From assembly GCF_003234855.1 (NCBI RefSeq), contig NZ_QKTO01000003.1:310001-374000 (forward strand): a stretch of DNA of 64,000 nucleotides, written 5' to 3'. Every line of letters starts with the position of its first letter. The first letter of the stretch is position 1. This stretch comes from Curtobacterium sp. MCBD17_032. Its GTDB lineage: Bacteria; Actinomycetota; Actinomycetes; Actinomycetales; Microbacteriaceae. The notes under the pieces are model-generated. The model was not told where the DNA came from. It searched no databases and saw only the letters and a program-made list of their open reading frames with translations. Positions 16,463-24,114 of the stretch are shown here, one piece after another. Made by a program: the position numbers and the translations under genes.

Positions 16463-18013
16463 TCACGATCCTATTGGAACGTCTGTTACAGATTCGTTTG
16501 CGGGAGCCAGCTCGGCCGCGAGGTCGACGAGCGCGAGGTCCGAGCCGACCGGCCCGACGAGGGAGACCCCCACCGGGGCACCGTCGACGGCCAACAGCGG
16601 AGCGCTCACCGCCGGGAGACCGCCGATCCCCGCGACCGCCGTCATCCGCAGCGTCGATCGCCGGGTGGCGAGGAGGTCCGGGCCGTCCGCCGTGCGCAGC
16701 GGCGCGGGACCCGGCACGGTCGGGAGGGCCATTGCGCGACCCGCGACCACGGTCCGGACGGCGGCGCGCAGTCGCCCCAGCTCGTCCCGCGCGGCGGCCT
16801 CGTCCTCCGCGGTGATCCGGGCCGCCACGGCGAAGCGCTCGGCGACGTCGGCGCCGAGCGCACCGGGGTGCGCAGCGACCCACGCCCCGTGGTTCCGGTG
16901 CGCCTCGGCACCCTGCACGATGCGCAGCGTCTCGGCGAGGTCGTCGAGGGCCGGCAGCTCGACCGTCTCGACGGTGCGCCCCGTCCGGTCCAGCCAGTCA
17001 TCGAACACCCGCCGGGTGGCGGGGTCGGCCGCGGTGAGCAGGGCGTCGCACACCAGCAGTGGCGACCCGAGCCCGGCTGCTCCCGGACCGAGCGCGACGG
17101 TCGCCACCGCACGGAGCGTCTCAGGCCGTCGCGCCAGCCACCCGACGGTGTCGAAGCTCTGCGCGAGGGGCAGCACGCCGTCGCGCGACACGTGCCCGTG
17201 GGTCGTCCGCAGGCCCCAGAGTCCCTGGTAGGAGGCGGGGACGCGGATGCTCCCGGCGGTGTCGGTACCGAGCCCGACGTCCGCCTGCCCCAGCGCCACG
17301 GCCGACGCCGGTCCGGAGGTCGACCCGCCGCTGATGCGCTCCGGATCAGCCCCGTTCGGCGGCGCACCGTGGTGGGCGTTCCGCCCGGCGAGTGCGTAGG
17401 CGAACTCGTCCGTCCGGGCGATCCCCGTCAGTTCCGCCCCGGCGGCCAGCAGCATCCCGACGGCCGGCGCGTGCTCGGTCTCGACGGGCGCGGCGGACTC
17501 CCACGTCGGGTTGCCGGCGCCGACCACATGGCCGCGGACGGCGACGAGGTCCTTCACGGCCACCCGGAGTCCGGCGAGCGGACCGCCGGTGGACACACCG
17601 GGAGCCCGGACGAGCGGGTCGCCGACGACCCGCCACACGGTCCGGTCGAGCGCGGGCGCCCGACCCGTCACGTGTGCCGTCCGGATCCGCCACGCACCGG
17701 TCGTCCGTCGCCAGAGCTGTGTCTGCAGCCCGCGTCCGCCGCCCGCGAACCGCGACTCCCCGACGACGAGGACCGTGCCCGGAGCCAGTTCCTGCACGTC
17801 GAGGCCGACGAGCGTCCGTCGTGCGACACCACCGCGGGCGGATCGGTACGCGCTGATCCGGTCGTGCCCCCGGAGCAGCCCCGACCCGTCGCCGCGCAGG
17901 GTGTCCGGCCCGGGCTCGAACAGTGCGTCCAGCTCGGCGGTGTCGTCGCGCATGAGGGCGTCCTCGTATGCCCGGAACGCGGACTCCAGCCCGTCCGGCC
18001 ACGACCCGGTCAC
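16463..18013 (-). CDS. Fused HpxZ (DUF3225)-amidase; candidate oxalurate amidohydrolase
   Basis: 516 residues in two parts. Residues 1-125 are a SnoaL-like DUF3225/AtzH-HpxZ domain (ESAFRAYEDALMRDDTAELDALF, GHDRISAYRSARG, then LWRRTTGAWRIRTAHVT). Residues 135-510 are an amidase-signature enzyme with Lys154 (VAVKDLV), GGSTSG at 229-234 and the nucleophile Ser255 in DTAGSIR. In Klebsiella separate HpxY (amidase) and HpxZ belong to oxalurate breakdown; here they form one chain next to the enzyme that makes oxalurate. Starts by GTGA overlap. The last dozen codons use AT-rich triplets because a promoter is embedded there. Confidence 0.82.
   Translation of the reverse strand: MTGSWPDGLESAFRAYEDALMRDDTAELDALFEPGPDTLRGDGSGLLRGHDRISAYRSARGGVARRTLVGLDVQELAPGTVLVVGESRFAGGGRGLQTQLWRRTTGAWRIRTAHVTGRAPALDRTVWRVVGDPLVRAPGVSTGGPLAGLRVAVKDLVAVRGHVVGAGNPTWESAAPVETEHAPAVGMLLAAGAELTGIARTDEFAYALAGRNAHHGAPPNGADPERISGGSTSGPASAVALGQADVGLGTDTAGSIRVPASYQGLWGLRTTHGHVSRDGVLPLAQSFDTVGWLARRPETLRAVATVALGPGAAGLGSPLLVCDALLTAADPATRRVFDDWLDRTGRTVETVELPALDDLAETLRIVQGAEAHRNHGAWVAAHPGALGADVAERFAVAARITAEDEAAARDELGRLRAAVRTVVAGRAMALPTVPGPAPLRTADGPDLLATRRSTLRMTAVAGIGGLPAVSAPLLAVDGAPVGVSLVGPVGSDLALVDLAAELAPANESVTDVPIGS
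16468..16492 (-). promoter_or_regulatory. Internal pucG promoter with 11-bp palindrome
   Basis: On the minus strand TAGGAT (16473-16468) is a good -10 for pucG. A palindrome TCTGTTACAGA (16482-16492) lies between it and the -35 zone, a position suited to a repressor. The stretch is an AT-rich island and falls within the final codons of the upstream amidase gene (GTA, ACA, ATA appear there, rare in this DNA). No consensus -35 is seen. Confidence 0.6.
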
Positions 18014-19080
18014 CCGCACGCCGGCACCGCCTGGAAGTCGCTCTTCCGCACGGTCGCGTGCACGCCGCACACGAGGTCGACCACCTGCGAGATCCGGAAG
18101 TCGGTCGCGGCGCTGAGGTAGGCGTACGCCAGGTGCTCCTCGACCCCCCACCGTGCCCGGAGGAGCGTGATCGCGGCCCGGACGCACCGACGGACGGCGT
18201 CGTCGAGGCCGGCGTCCATGCCGGTCGGGACGAGGTACTCCGTCGTCTCCGCCAGGGGCCCGACCAGCTCGCCGAACCGCGCGAGCGCCGTGGCCCGCGG
18301 GACCAGGTCGAGGCGCAGGGTCAGCCGGAGCGAGGCCTCCATGGCGGTCAGCGCGACCTCGCCGTCTCCCTGTGCGAAATGCGGGTCGCCGACGGAGACG
18401 CCGCCACCGGGCACCTGCACGGGCAGGTGCAGTGTGGCGCCGGCGGTGAGCAGGGCGATGTCCACGTTCCCGCCGTGCGGCCCGGGCGGGACGGAGTGCG
18501 GCCGGACCTCGTTGTCGACGGTCACGCCGACGATGCCGGGGAACGGCCGGAGTGGGAACGTGACCACCCGGGGCCCGCCCTCCACGACAGGCAGTCGCCC
18601 GAAGTCGACCCCGTCGCGGGTCACGACGTCCGCGAAGACCGAGACGGGCTCGTCGCCGCGCGGGAGCTCCCCGGGAAGCGCTCCGCGACCGTGGCGGTTG
18701 GAGATCACGCCGTACGGCACCCGCGGGACGGCGTCCAGGACCGTGACGGACAGCACGTCGCCGGGCTCGGCCCCGTGCACGGCGACCGGACGGGACACCA
18801 CGTGTGGACCGTCTGCAGCGTCGCGCGTCAGGTGCCGGACGATGTCGACCGCGTCCGGGAGCACGTCCGCGGCGGCCACCCCGTGCCGCCCGAAGAACGA
18901 CACCGGATCGGACCCCTGGTCGGGCAGCAGGCCTTCGTGGCTGACGGTGTCGATCGTCACGACGGTCCCGGGCGCGACGGTGCGGACCGGTGCGTCATCC
19001 CGACTCGGCAGCCGTCCCCAGAGGACGTCGTCGGGCGTGGCGCCGAGGTGCACGTCGGCTGCGGCGAGCGTCTCAGCCAC
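18010..19080 (-). CDS. Acetamidase/formamidase (FmdA/AmdA) family enzyme
   Basis: 356 residues. Family motifs: VSRPVAVHGAEPGDVLSVTVLD, FPLRPFPGIVGV, PPGPHGGNVDIALLTAGATLHLPVQVPGG, VGDPHFAQGDGEVALTAMEAS, and EYLVPTGMD. Such enzymes hydrolyse short amides to acid and ammonia. Within a ureide operon that lacks an HpxW-type oxamate amidohydrolase, oxamate is a plausible substrate (inference). GTG start overlapping allB by 8 bp; GTGA overlap at its end with the fused amidase. Confidence 0.85.
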   Translation of the reverse strand: MAETLAAADVHLGATPDDVLWGRLPSRDDAPVRTVAPGTVVTIDTVSHEGLLPDQGSDPVSFFGRHGVAAADVLPDAVDIVRHLTRDAADGPHVVSRPVAVHGAEPGDVLSVTVLDAVPRVPYGVISNRHGRGALPGELPRGDEPVSVFADVVTRDGVDFGRLPVVEGGPRVVTFPLRPFPGIVGVTVDNEVRPHSVPPGPHGGNVDIALLTAGATLHLPVQVPGGGVSVGDPHFAQGDGEVALTAMEASLRLTLRLDLVPRATALARFGELVGPLAETTEYLVPTGMDAGLDDAVRRCVRAAITLLRARWGVEEHLAYAYLSAATDFRISQVVDLVCGVHATVRKSDFQAVPACG

Positions 19081-20452
19081 GGTCCACCAGCTCTCCGGCG
19101 ACCACGTCCACGGTCGTGACGTCGTCCGTGGTGGAGGTGATCCGCCTCCCGCGCAGCCAGGTCTCCGTGACCCGACCGCGGACCGACAGCCCGTCGAAGG
19201 CGGAGACGGGGTTGCGGTGGGCGAGCGCGTCGGCCCGGACCGTCGACTCGGCGTCCGGGTCGAACACCGCGAAGTGCGCGAGGGCACCCGGCGCGATCCG
19301 ACCGCGGTCGGTGGAGCCTGCGAGCGCCGCCGGTCCGGTCGTGACCGCCGGCACCACGGCATCGAGCGGCAGGCCGCGGCGCACGGCCTCGGTCCACACC
19401 GCCCGGAACCCGACCTGGAGCCCGGCGATGCCGCCCCACGCCAGACCCCAGTCGTCGACCTTGAGGTCGGCGGTCGACGGCGAGTGGTCGGACACGACCA
19501 TGTCGATCGTGCCGTCGACGAGTCCCGCCCAGAGTGCGTCACGGTTCGCGTCGTCGCGGATGGGCGGGCAGCACTTGTAGGCGGTGGCCCCGTCCGGGAT
19601 CGACCCGGCCTCGAACGCCAGGTAGTGCGGGCAGGTCTCCACCGTGACGCGCACGCCGTCGTCCTTCGCCGCCCGGATCATCGGCAGCGCTCCGGCGTCC
19701 GACAGGTGGAGGACGTGGACCCGGGCCCCGGTCTCCCGGGCACCGTCGATCACCCGGGCGATCGCCGATCGTTCGGCCTGCGCCGGTCGAGTGGCGAGGA
19801 AGTCGCCGTAGTGCCCGCCGAGGGCGTCGTGGTCGACGAGGTGGTCCGGGTCCTCGGCGTGCACGATGAGCAGCGCGTCGAGGGCCGCGACCTCGGCCAT
19901 CGCCTGCCGCAACGCACCGGGGTCGAGGTGTGGGAACTCGTCGACACCGGACGGTGCCGTGAAGCACTTGAAGCCGAAGACCCCGGCGTCGTGCAGGTCG
20001 GCGAGGGACCCGGCGTTGCCCGGGACCGCACCGCCCCAGAACCCGACGTCGACCGCCACCCGGCCGGCAGCACTCGCCCGCTTGACGGCGAGGGCGGGGA
20101 CGTCGACCGTCGCCGGGATCGAGTTGAGCGGCATGTCGATGATCGTCGTGACCCCTCCGAGTGCGGCGGCCCGCGTGGCGGAGGCGAAGCCCTCCCACTC
20201 GGTCCGGCCGGGCTCGTTGACGTGGACGTGGGTGTCGACGAGGCCCGGCAGCAGGACGTGCCCGTCCGACACGGTCTCGTCGCGGTCCGCGATGACTCCG
20301 GCGTCGACCGGTCCGACGGACGCGATCCGACCGTCGCGCACGACGACCGCCGCGGGGCGGAAGGCACCGTCGACCCAGGCGCGCTGTGCGCGGAGCACGA
20401 GGTCGGCCGGCGCCAGGCCCTCGTCCACCGTCACGGACCCGAGGCTCGTCAT
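19073..20452 (-). CDS. allB: Allantoinase
   Basis: 459 residues, amidohydrolase superfamily. Metal site: DTHVHVNEPGRTEWEGF (H.H), GVFGFKCF with the lysine expected to be carbamylated, IVHAEDPDHL, VHVLHLSDA and MVVSDHSPS. The motif order and NEPG are typical of AllB rather than dihydropyrimidinase. Opens the allantoin ring to allantoate. ATGA overlap with the upstream racemase gene. Confidence 0.92.
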   Translation of the reverse strand: MTSLGSVTVDEGLAPADLVLRAQRAWVDGAFRPAAVVVRDGRIASVGPVDAGVIADRDETVSDGHVLLPGLVDTHVHVNEPGRTEWEGFASATRAAALGGVTTIIDMPLNSIPATVDVPALAVKRASAAGRVAVDVGFWGGAVPGNAGSLADLHDAGVFGFKCFTAPSGVDEFPHLDPGALRQAMAEVAALDALLIVHAEDPDHLVDHDALGGHYGDFLATRPAQAERSAIARVIDGARETGARVHVLHLSDAGALPMIRAAKDDGVRVTVETCPHYLAFEAGSIPDGATAYKCCPPIRDDANRDALWAGLVDGTIDMVVSDHSPSTADLKVDDWGLAWGGIAGLQVGFRAVWTEAVRRGLPLDAVVPAVTTGPAALAGSTDRGRIAPGALAHFAVFDPDAESTVRADALAHRNPVSAFDGLSVRGRVTETWLRGRRITSTTDDVTTVDVVAGELVDRG

Positions 20453-21210
20453 GCGCCCACCTCCACCGGCTCGCGCGCGTCGGCGAGCGCGAAGGACGCC
20501 AGCAGGCCCGAGAACGGCTTCCGCGGTGGCGGGGCGTACTCGCCGTGTTTCCCGGTCGTCAGGCCGAGGCGGACGAGGGACTCGGCGAGGAGCGTCGTCG
20601 CGCTGACACCGTCCACGACCGGTGCCCCGATCTCCTCCGAGACGGCGGCGCAGAAGTCGGCCATGCCGGCGCACCCGAGCACGACGGCGTCGGCCCCGTT
20701 CGCGATGACCTGCCGGCACTCGGCGACGACGAGGTCCCGCGCGGCGGAGGTCGGGTCCTCGAGCCGGAGCACGGGCACCTCGCACGCGCGCACCTCGGTC
20801 AGGAGCGACGCGTACCCGTAGCGCTCGGCGAGCTCACGGGCGCGCCCGGTCGTCCGCGCGAGCGTGGTGACGACCCCGAACCGCCGACCGAGCACCGCAG
20901 CCGTCCGGAAGGCGCCCTCGGCGATCCCGATCACCGGCCCGCTGGCGAGCTCCCGAGCGGCGTCGATGCCGGGGTCGCCGAAGCAGGCGACGACGGTGGC
21001 GTCCACCCCGTCGCGCTCGCCCGCGGCGACCTGCTCGAGCAATCCCGGGACGGCGAGCGCTTCCTCGTAGTGGCTCTCGATCGAGGCCGGCCCCATCGTG
21101 GGCTGCACGGCCTCGACGACCGTGCCCGGGCCGACGACCGCGGCCGCGGCCCTGCCGATCGCGGCGGTCATGGTCGCGGTGGTGTTCGGGTTGACGATCC
21201 GGATGCGCAT
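20449..21210 (-). CDS. Asp/Glu/hydantoin racemase family; likely allantoin racemase
   Basis: 253 residues. Begins MRIRIVNPNTTATMTAAIG, the hallmark of hydantoin/allantoin racemases, with catalytic Cys pair in VVACFGDPG (about residue 76) and VVLGCAGMAD (about 186). Allantoin racemase (HpxA type) converts (R)- to (S)-allantoin so both enantiomers feed allantoinase, which fits its place directly upstream of allB. GGAAGG precedes the ATG. Confidence 0.88.
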   Translation of the reverse strand: MRIRIVNPNTTATMTAAIGRAAAAVVGPGTVVEAVQPTMGPASIESHYEEALAVPGLLEQVAAGERDGVDATVVACFGDPGIDAARELASGPVIGIAEGAFRTAAVLGRRFGVVTTLARTTGRARELAERYGYASLLTEVRACEVPVLRLEDPTSAARDLVVAECRQVIANGADAVVLGCAGMADFCAAVSEEIGAPVVDGVSATTLLAESLVRLGLTTGKHGEYAPPPRKPFSGLLASFALADAREPVEVGA

Positions 21211-21243
21211 CGCGGGTCCTTCCGGTGGAGCTGGTGGGATGGC

Positions 21244-21292
21244 CGGTGGTGCTGGCCGGTGGTGCTGGTGGTGCTGGTGGTGCCGGGTGGTG
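21244..21292. repeat. GGTGGTGCTG-type microsatellite
   Basis: Irregular tandem GGTGGTGCTGG units in the gap between permease and racemase genes. The core GGTGGTGCTG is the same as in the 18-bp array at 133-240. Confidence 0.75.
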
Positions 21293-21328
21293 ACGATCCT
21301 CGGCGGGGCGGCGGCGAGCCTCCCGGCT

Positions 21329-21375
21329 GTCCACAGGGGAACCGACTGGGGTGCCCTGCCGGCTCCCCTGTGGAC
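21329..21375. terminator. Hairpin between permease and racemase genes
   Basis: GTCCACAGGGG (21329-21339) pairs perfectly with CCCCTGTGGAC (21365-21375) around a 25-nt loop, in the 179-bp gap of the allantoin operon. It could be a partial terminator or processing hairpin lowering expression of the enzymes relative to the permease, or vice versa. Confidence 0.6.
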
Positions 21376-21389
21376 GACAGGCCCGCCGG

Positions 21390-22949
21390 TCAGGCGCGGC
21401 CCGGGGCCGCGCCGTCGTCCACCGTCGGGTCGTCCGCGGCGAGGACGGGCATCCGCGGCGAGCGGCGTTCCAGCGCCCAGAAGACGACGAGTCCGAGTCC
21501 GCAGCCGATGAACCAGCTGTAGGTGCTCAGCTCGGGCAGGACACCGAGGGCCGGCGGGAGGACCGCGCTGCCGACCGAGACCGCGCCGGTGAGGACGAGC
21601 GTCCAGATCGCGTTCGGGTTGAAGCCCTTCCGGTACCAGTACCGCGCGGAGGGGTCCATCGAGTACATGTCGTCGACCGCCACGCGCTGCTTCCCGACGA
21701 TGTAGTACCCCGCGATGAGGATGCCGAACAGCGGACCGATCAACGCGCCGAGCACGCCCAGGGTGTACAGGATCGCCTGGTCGTTGCCGTACCAGTTCCA
21801 CGGGGTCAGGAGCACCGACCCCACCGCGGCGATCATGCCGCCCGCCCGCCAGCTGATCCGACGCGGGGACACGTTCGAGAAGTCGAAGGCGGGACTGATG
21901 AAGTTCGCGACGATGTTGATGCCCACGGTCGCGATGACGAAGGTCAGCCCGCCGAGCAGGATCGCGAAGGGGGCGTCGATCGCCTGCACGGTCGCGATCG
22001 GGTCGGTGATGAGCTCCCCGAAGACCGGCACCGTGGCACTCGCGCACAGCACGGTCAGGATCGAGAAGAACAGGAAGTTGACCGGCAGACCGAGCAGGTT
22101 GCCGCGCTTCACGGCCGCGAAGGACCGGCCGTACCGGGAGAAGTCGCCGAAGTTGAGCATGGGACCGGAGAAGTAGCTGACGACCAGGGCGATCGCGGAG
22201 AGCATCACCGGGATGCTCTCCGCGAAGGACATCGGCGCACCGACCGACAGCGTCAGCGAGATGTTGCCGATGCCGGCGCGCGCGACGAGGTACACCGCGA
22301 GGGCGATCATGACGACGTACACCGCGGGCCCGGCCCAGTCGATGAACCGCCGGATCGCGTCCATGCCCATCCAGAACAGTGCGCCCTGGGCGACCCACAG
22401 CACGGCGTAGGAGATCCACCCGAGCGCGTCCAGGCCGAGGAAGGACGGTTCGAGGAGTGCGGCGGCGCCCGGGATGAACTTGAGGAAGACGATGTTCAGC
22501 GACTGCGCGGCGAGGAACGTCTGCACGCCGTACCAGGCCATCGCGATGAGGCCCCGGATGATCGCCGGCACGTTCGCGCCGAGCACGCCGAACACCGCGC
22601 GGTTGATCACCGGGTAGGGGACCCCGGTGCGTTGGGACGGCTTCGCGACGAGGTTCGCGAACACCTGCACGACGAGGATGCCCACGACCAGCGCGACGAG
22701 CACCTGCCAGCTCGCGATGCCGAGGGCGAAGAGCGACCCCGCCGTGACGTACCCGCCGACGGAGTGGACGTCCGACATCCAGAACGCGAAGACGTTGTAA
22801 CTCGACCACGTCTGCTTCCGCAGCGGTGCGAGGTCCTCGTTGGTGAGGGCCGGGTCGTACCCCGGCTTGATCAGGCCGGCGCCCGCGGGGGCGGTCGACG
22901 TGACGGGGGCGTGGGGCGGTGCGACGGGTGCCGCGACTTCGGTTGCCAT
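21390..22949 (-). CDS. NCS1 family allantoin/hydantoin-type permease
   Basis: 519 residues with about twelve membrane segments. NCS1 signatures: NEDLAPLRKQTWSSYNVFAFWMSDVHSVGGY near the N-terminus, YPVINRAVFGVLGANVPAIIRGLIAMAWYGVQT, NFGDFSRYGRS, and WNWYGNDQ. NCS1 carriers import nucleobases, hydantoins and allantoin with Na+ or H+; context points to allantoin. First gene of the operon; GGAGGACGTC precedes the ATG, and TAGCTT around 23001-23006 (minus) is a possible -10. Confidence 0.9.
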   Translation of the reverse strand: MATEVAAPVAPPHAPVTSTAPAGAGLIKPGYDPALTNEDLAPLRKQTWSSYNVFAFWMSDVHSVGGYVTAGSLFALGIASWQVLVALVVGILVVQVFANLVAKPSQRTGVPYPVINRAVFGVLGANVPAIIRGLIAMAWYGVQTFLAAQSLNIVFLKFIPGAAALLEPSFLGLDALGWISYAVLWVAQGALFWMGMDAIRRFIDWAGPAVYVVMIALAVYLVARAGIGNISLTLSVGAPMSFAESIPVMLSAIALVVSYFSGPMLNFGDFSRYGRSFAAVKRGNLLGLPVNFLFFSILTVLCASATVPVFGELITDPIATVQAIDAPFAILLGGLTFVIATVGINIVANFISPAFDFSNVSPRRISWRAGGMIAAVGSVLLTPWNWYGNDQAILYTLGVLGALIGPLFGILIAGYYIVGKQRVAVDDMYSMDPSARYWYRKGFNPNAIWTLVLTGAVSVGSAVLPPALGVLPELSTYSWFIGCGLGLVVFWALERRSPRMPVLAADDPTVDDGAAPGRA

Positions 22950-23066
22950 GACGTCCTCCGGAGTGGGAGAGGGTGAGGTCGGCGTCTGCCTGGGAAGGAA
23001 GCTACGGACACCGGTCGCACCGCCCGTTTCCCCTGTGTGACGAGCGTGTGACATGACACCTGCGTC

Positions 23067-23080
23067 GGAACGATCGTTCC
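23067..23080. promoter_or_regulatory. 14-bp perfect palindrome GGAACGATCGTTCC
   Basis: Lies in the spacer between the divergent NCS1 permease and ABC exporter genes. Its size and symmetry suit a TetR- or MarR-type operator; which gene it controls is unknown. Confidence 0.5.
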
Positions 23081-23130
23081 AGGAGCGACCTGACCCGCAG
23101 CGCGCGCGTGCCCGCGGCGCGGGCGCAGAT

Positions 23131-23176
23131 CTCCCCCTCGAGGGGGAGGCAGCGACGGGACCGGCTCGCCTAGCGT
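23131..23176 (+). promoter_or_regulatory. Palindrome plus -10 for the ABC exporter
   Basis: CTCCCCCTCGAGGGGGAG (23131-23148) is a perfect 18-bp palindrome placed just upstream of or over the -35 zone; TAGCGT (23171-23176) is a -10 eight bases before the ATG at 23185. The arrangement suggests an activator or repressor site for a leaderless mRNA. No regulator gene is adjacent. Confidence 0.55.
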
Positions 23177-23184
23177 GGCCAGCG

Positions 23185-24114
23185 ATGATCGAAGTACAGC
23201 ACCTCTCCAAGCGCTACGGCCCGAAGACCGCGGTCGACGACGTCTCGTTCGTCGTGCACCCCGGCATGGTGACCGGCTTCCTCGGTCCGAACGGTGCCGG
23301 CAAATCGACGACCATGCGGATGATCATGGGCCTCGACCGCCCGACGTCCGGCAGCGCGACCGTGAACGGACGGCCCTACCAGAGCTTCCGCGACCCCCTC
23401 CGCCAGGTCGGGGCGCTGCTCGAGGCCAAGGCGGTGCACTCCGGGCGGAGCGCCCACAACCACCTGCTCGCCCTCGCGGCGACGCACGGCATCCCGAAGC
23501 AGCGCGTGCACGAGGTCATCGAGATGACCGGCCTGGAACCGGTCGCGCGCAAGCGGGTCGGCGGGTTCTCGCTCGGCATGGGCCAGCGACTCGGCATCGC
23601 AGCGGCACTGCTCGGCGACCCGCACACGCTCATCCTCGACGAGCCGGTGAACGGACTCGACCCGGACGGGGTGCTCTGGGTGCGACAGCTCGCCCGCCGG
23701 ATGGCAGCGGAGGGCCGGACGGTGTTCCTCTCCAGCCACCTCATGAGCGAGATGGCGCAGACCGCTGACCGCGTGGTCGTCCTCGGTCGCGGCAAGGTGC
23801 TCGCCGACGCCCCGATCGCGGAGTTCGTCGCAGGTGCCGGTGGCCCGGACGGCAGTCGGGCACTCGCCCGGGTCGTCGTCCGGACGCCGATGCCGGACCA
23901 GCTCTTCGCGGCGATCGGCCCGGCAGCCACCGTCACCCGACACGAGGACGGGTCGTTCCTCGTGGTCGGGCCGGACGCACCGACGGTCGGTGACATCGCC
24001 GCCCGCGCCGGCGTCGTCCTGCACGAACTCACCCCGACCGGCGCCAGCCTGGAGGAGGCCTACATGGCCCTCACCCGCGACGACGTCGAGTACCGATCGG
24101 AGGGCACGCGATGA
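23185..24114 (+). CDS. ABC-2 type exporter ATPase
   Basis: 309 residues. Walker A GPNGAGKST (about residue 39), signature SLGMGQRLG, Walker B HTLILDEPVNGLDP, and switch His in SSHLMSEM. After the ATPase core a C-terminal extension of about 90 residues resembles that of DrrA/BcrA-type exporters. It pairs with the membrane protein that follows in a 4-bp overlap. Substrate (antibiotic, lipid or peptide) cannot be told. Confidence 0.9.
   Translation: MIEVQHLSKRYGPKTAVDDVSFVVHPGMVTGFLGPNGAGKSTTMRMIMGLDRPTSGSATVNGRPYQSFRDPLRQVGALLEAKAVHSGRSAHNHLLALAATHGIPKQRVHEVIEMTGLEPVARKRVGGFSLGMGQRLGIAAALLGDPHTLILDEPVNGLDPDGVLWVRQLARRMAAEGRTVFLSSHLMSEMAQTADRVVVLGRGKVLADAPIAEFVAGAGGPDGSRALARVVVRTPMPDQLFAAIGPAATVTRHEDGSFLVVGPDAPTVGDIAARAGVVLHELTPTGASLEEAYMALTRDDVEYRSEGTR

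Noticed and set aside
22980-23060. CRP/GlxR-type site suggested by repeated GTGTGAC.
   Set aside because: The copies are direct rather than inverted and lack the TGTGA-N6-TCACA symmetry.
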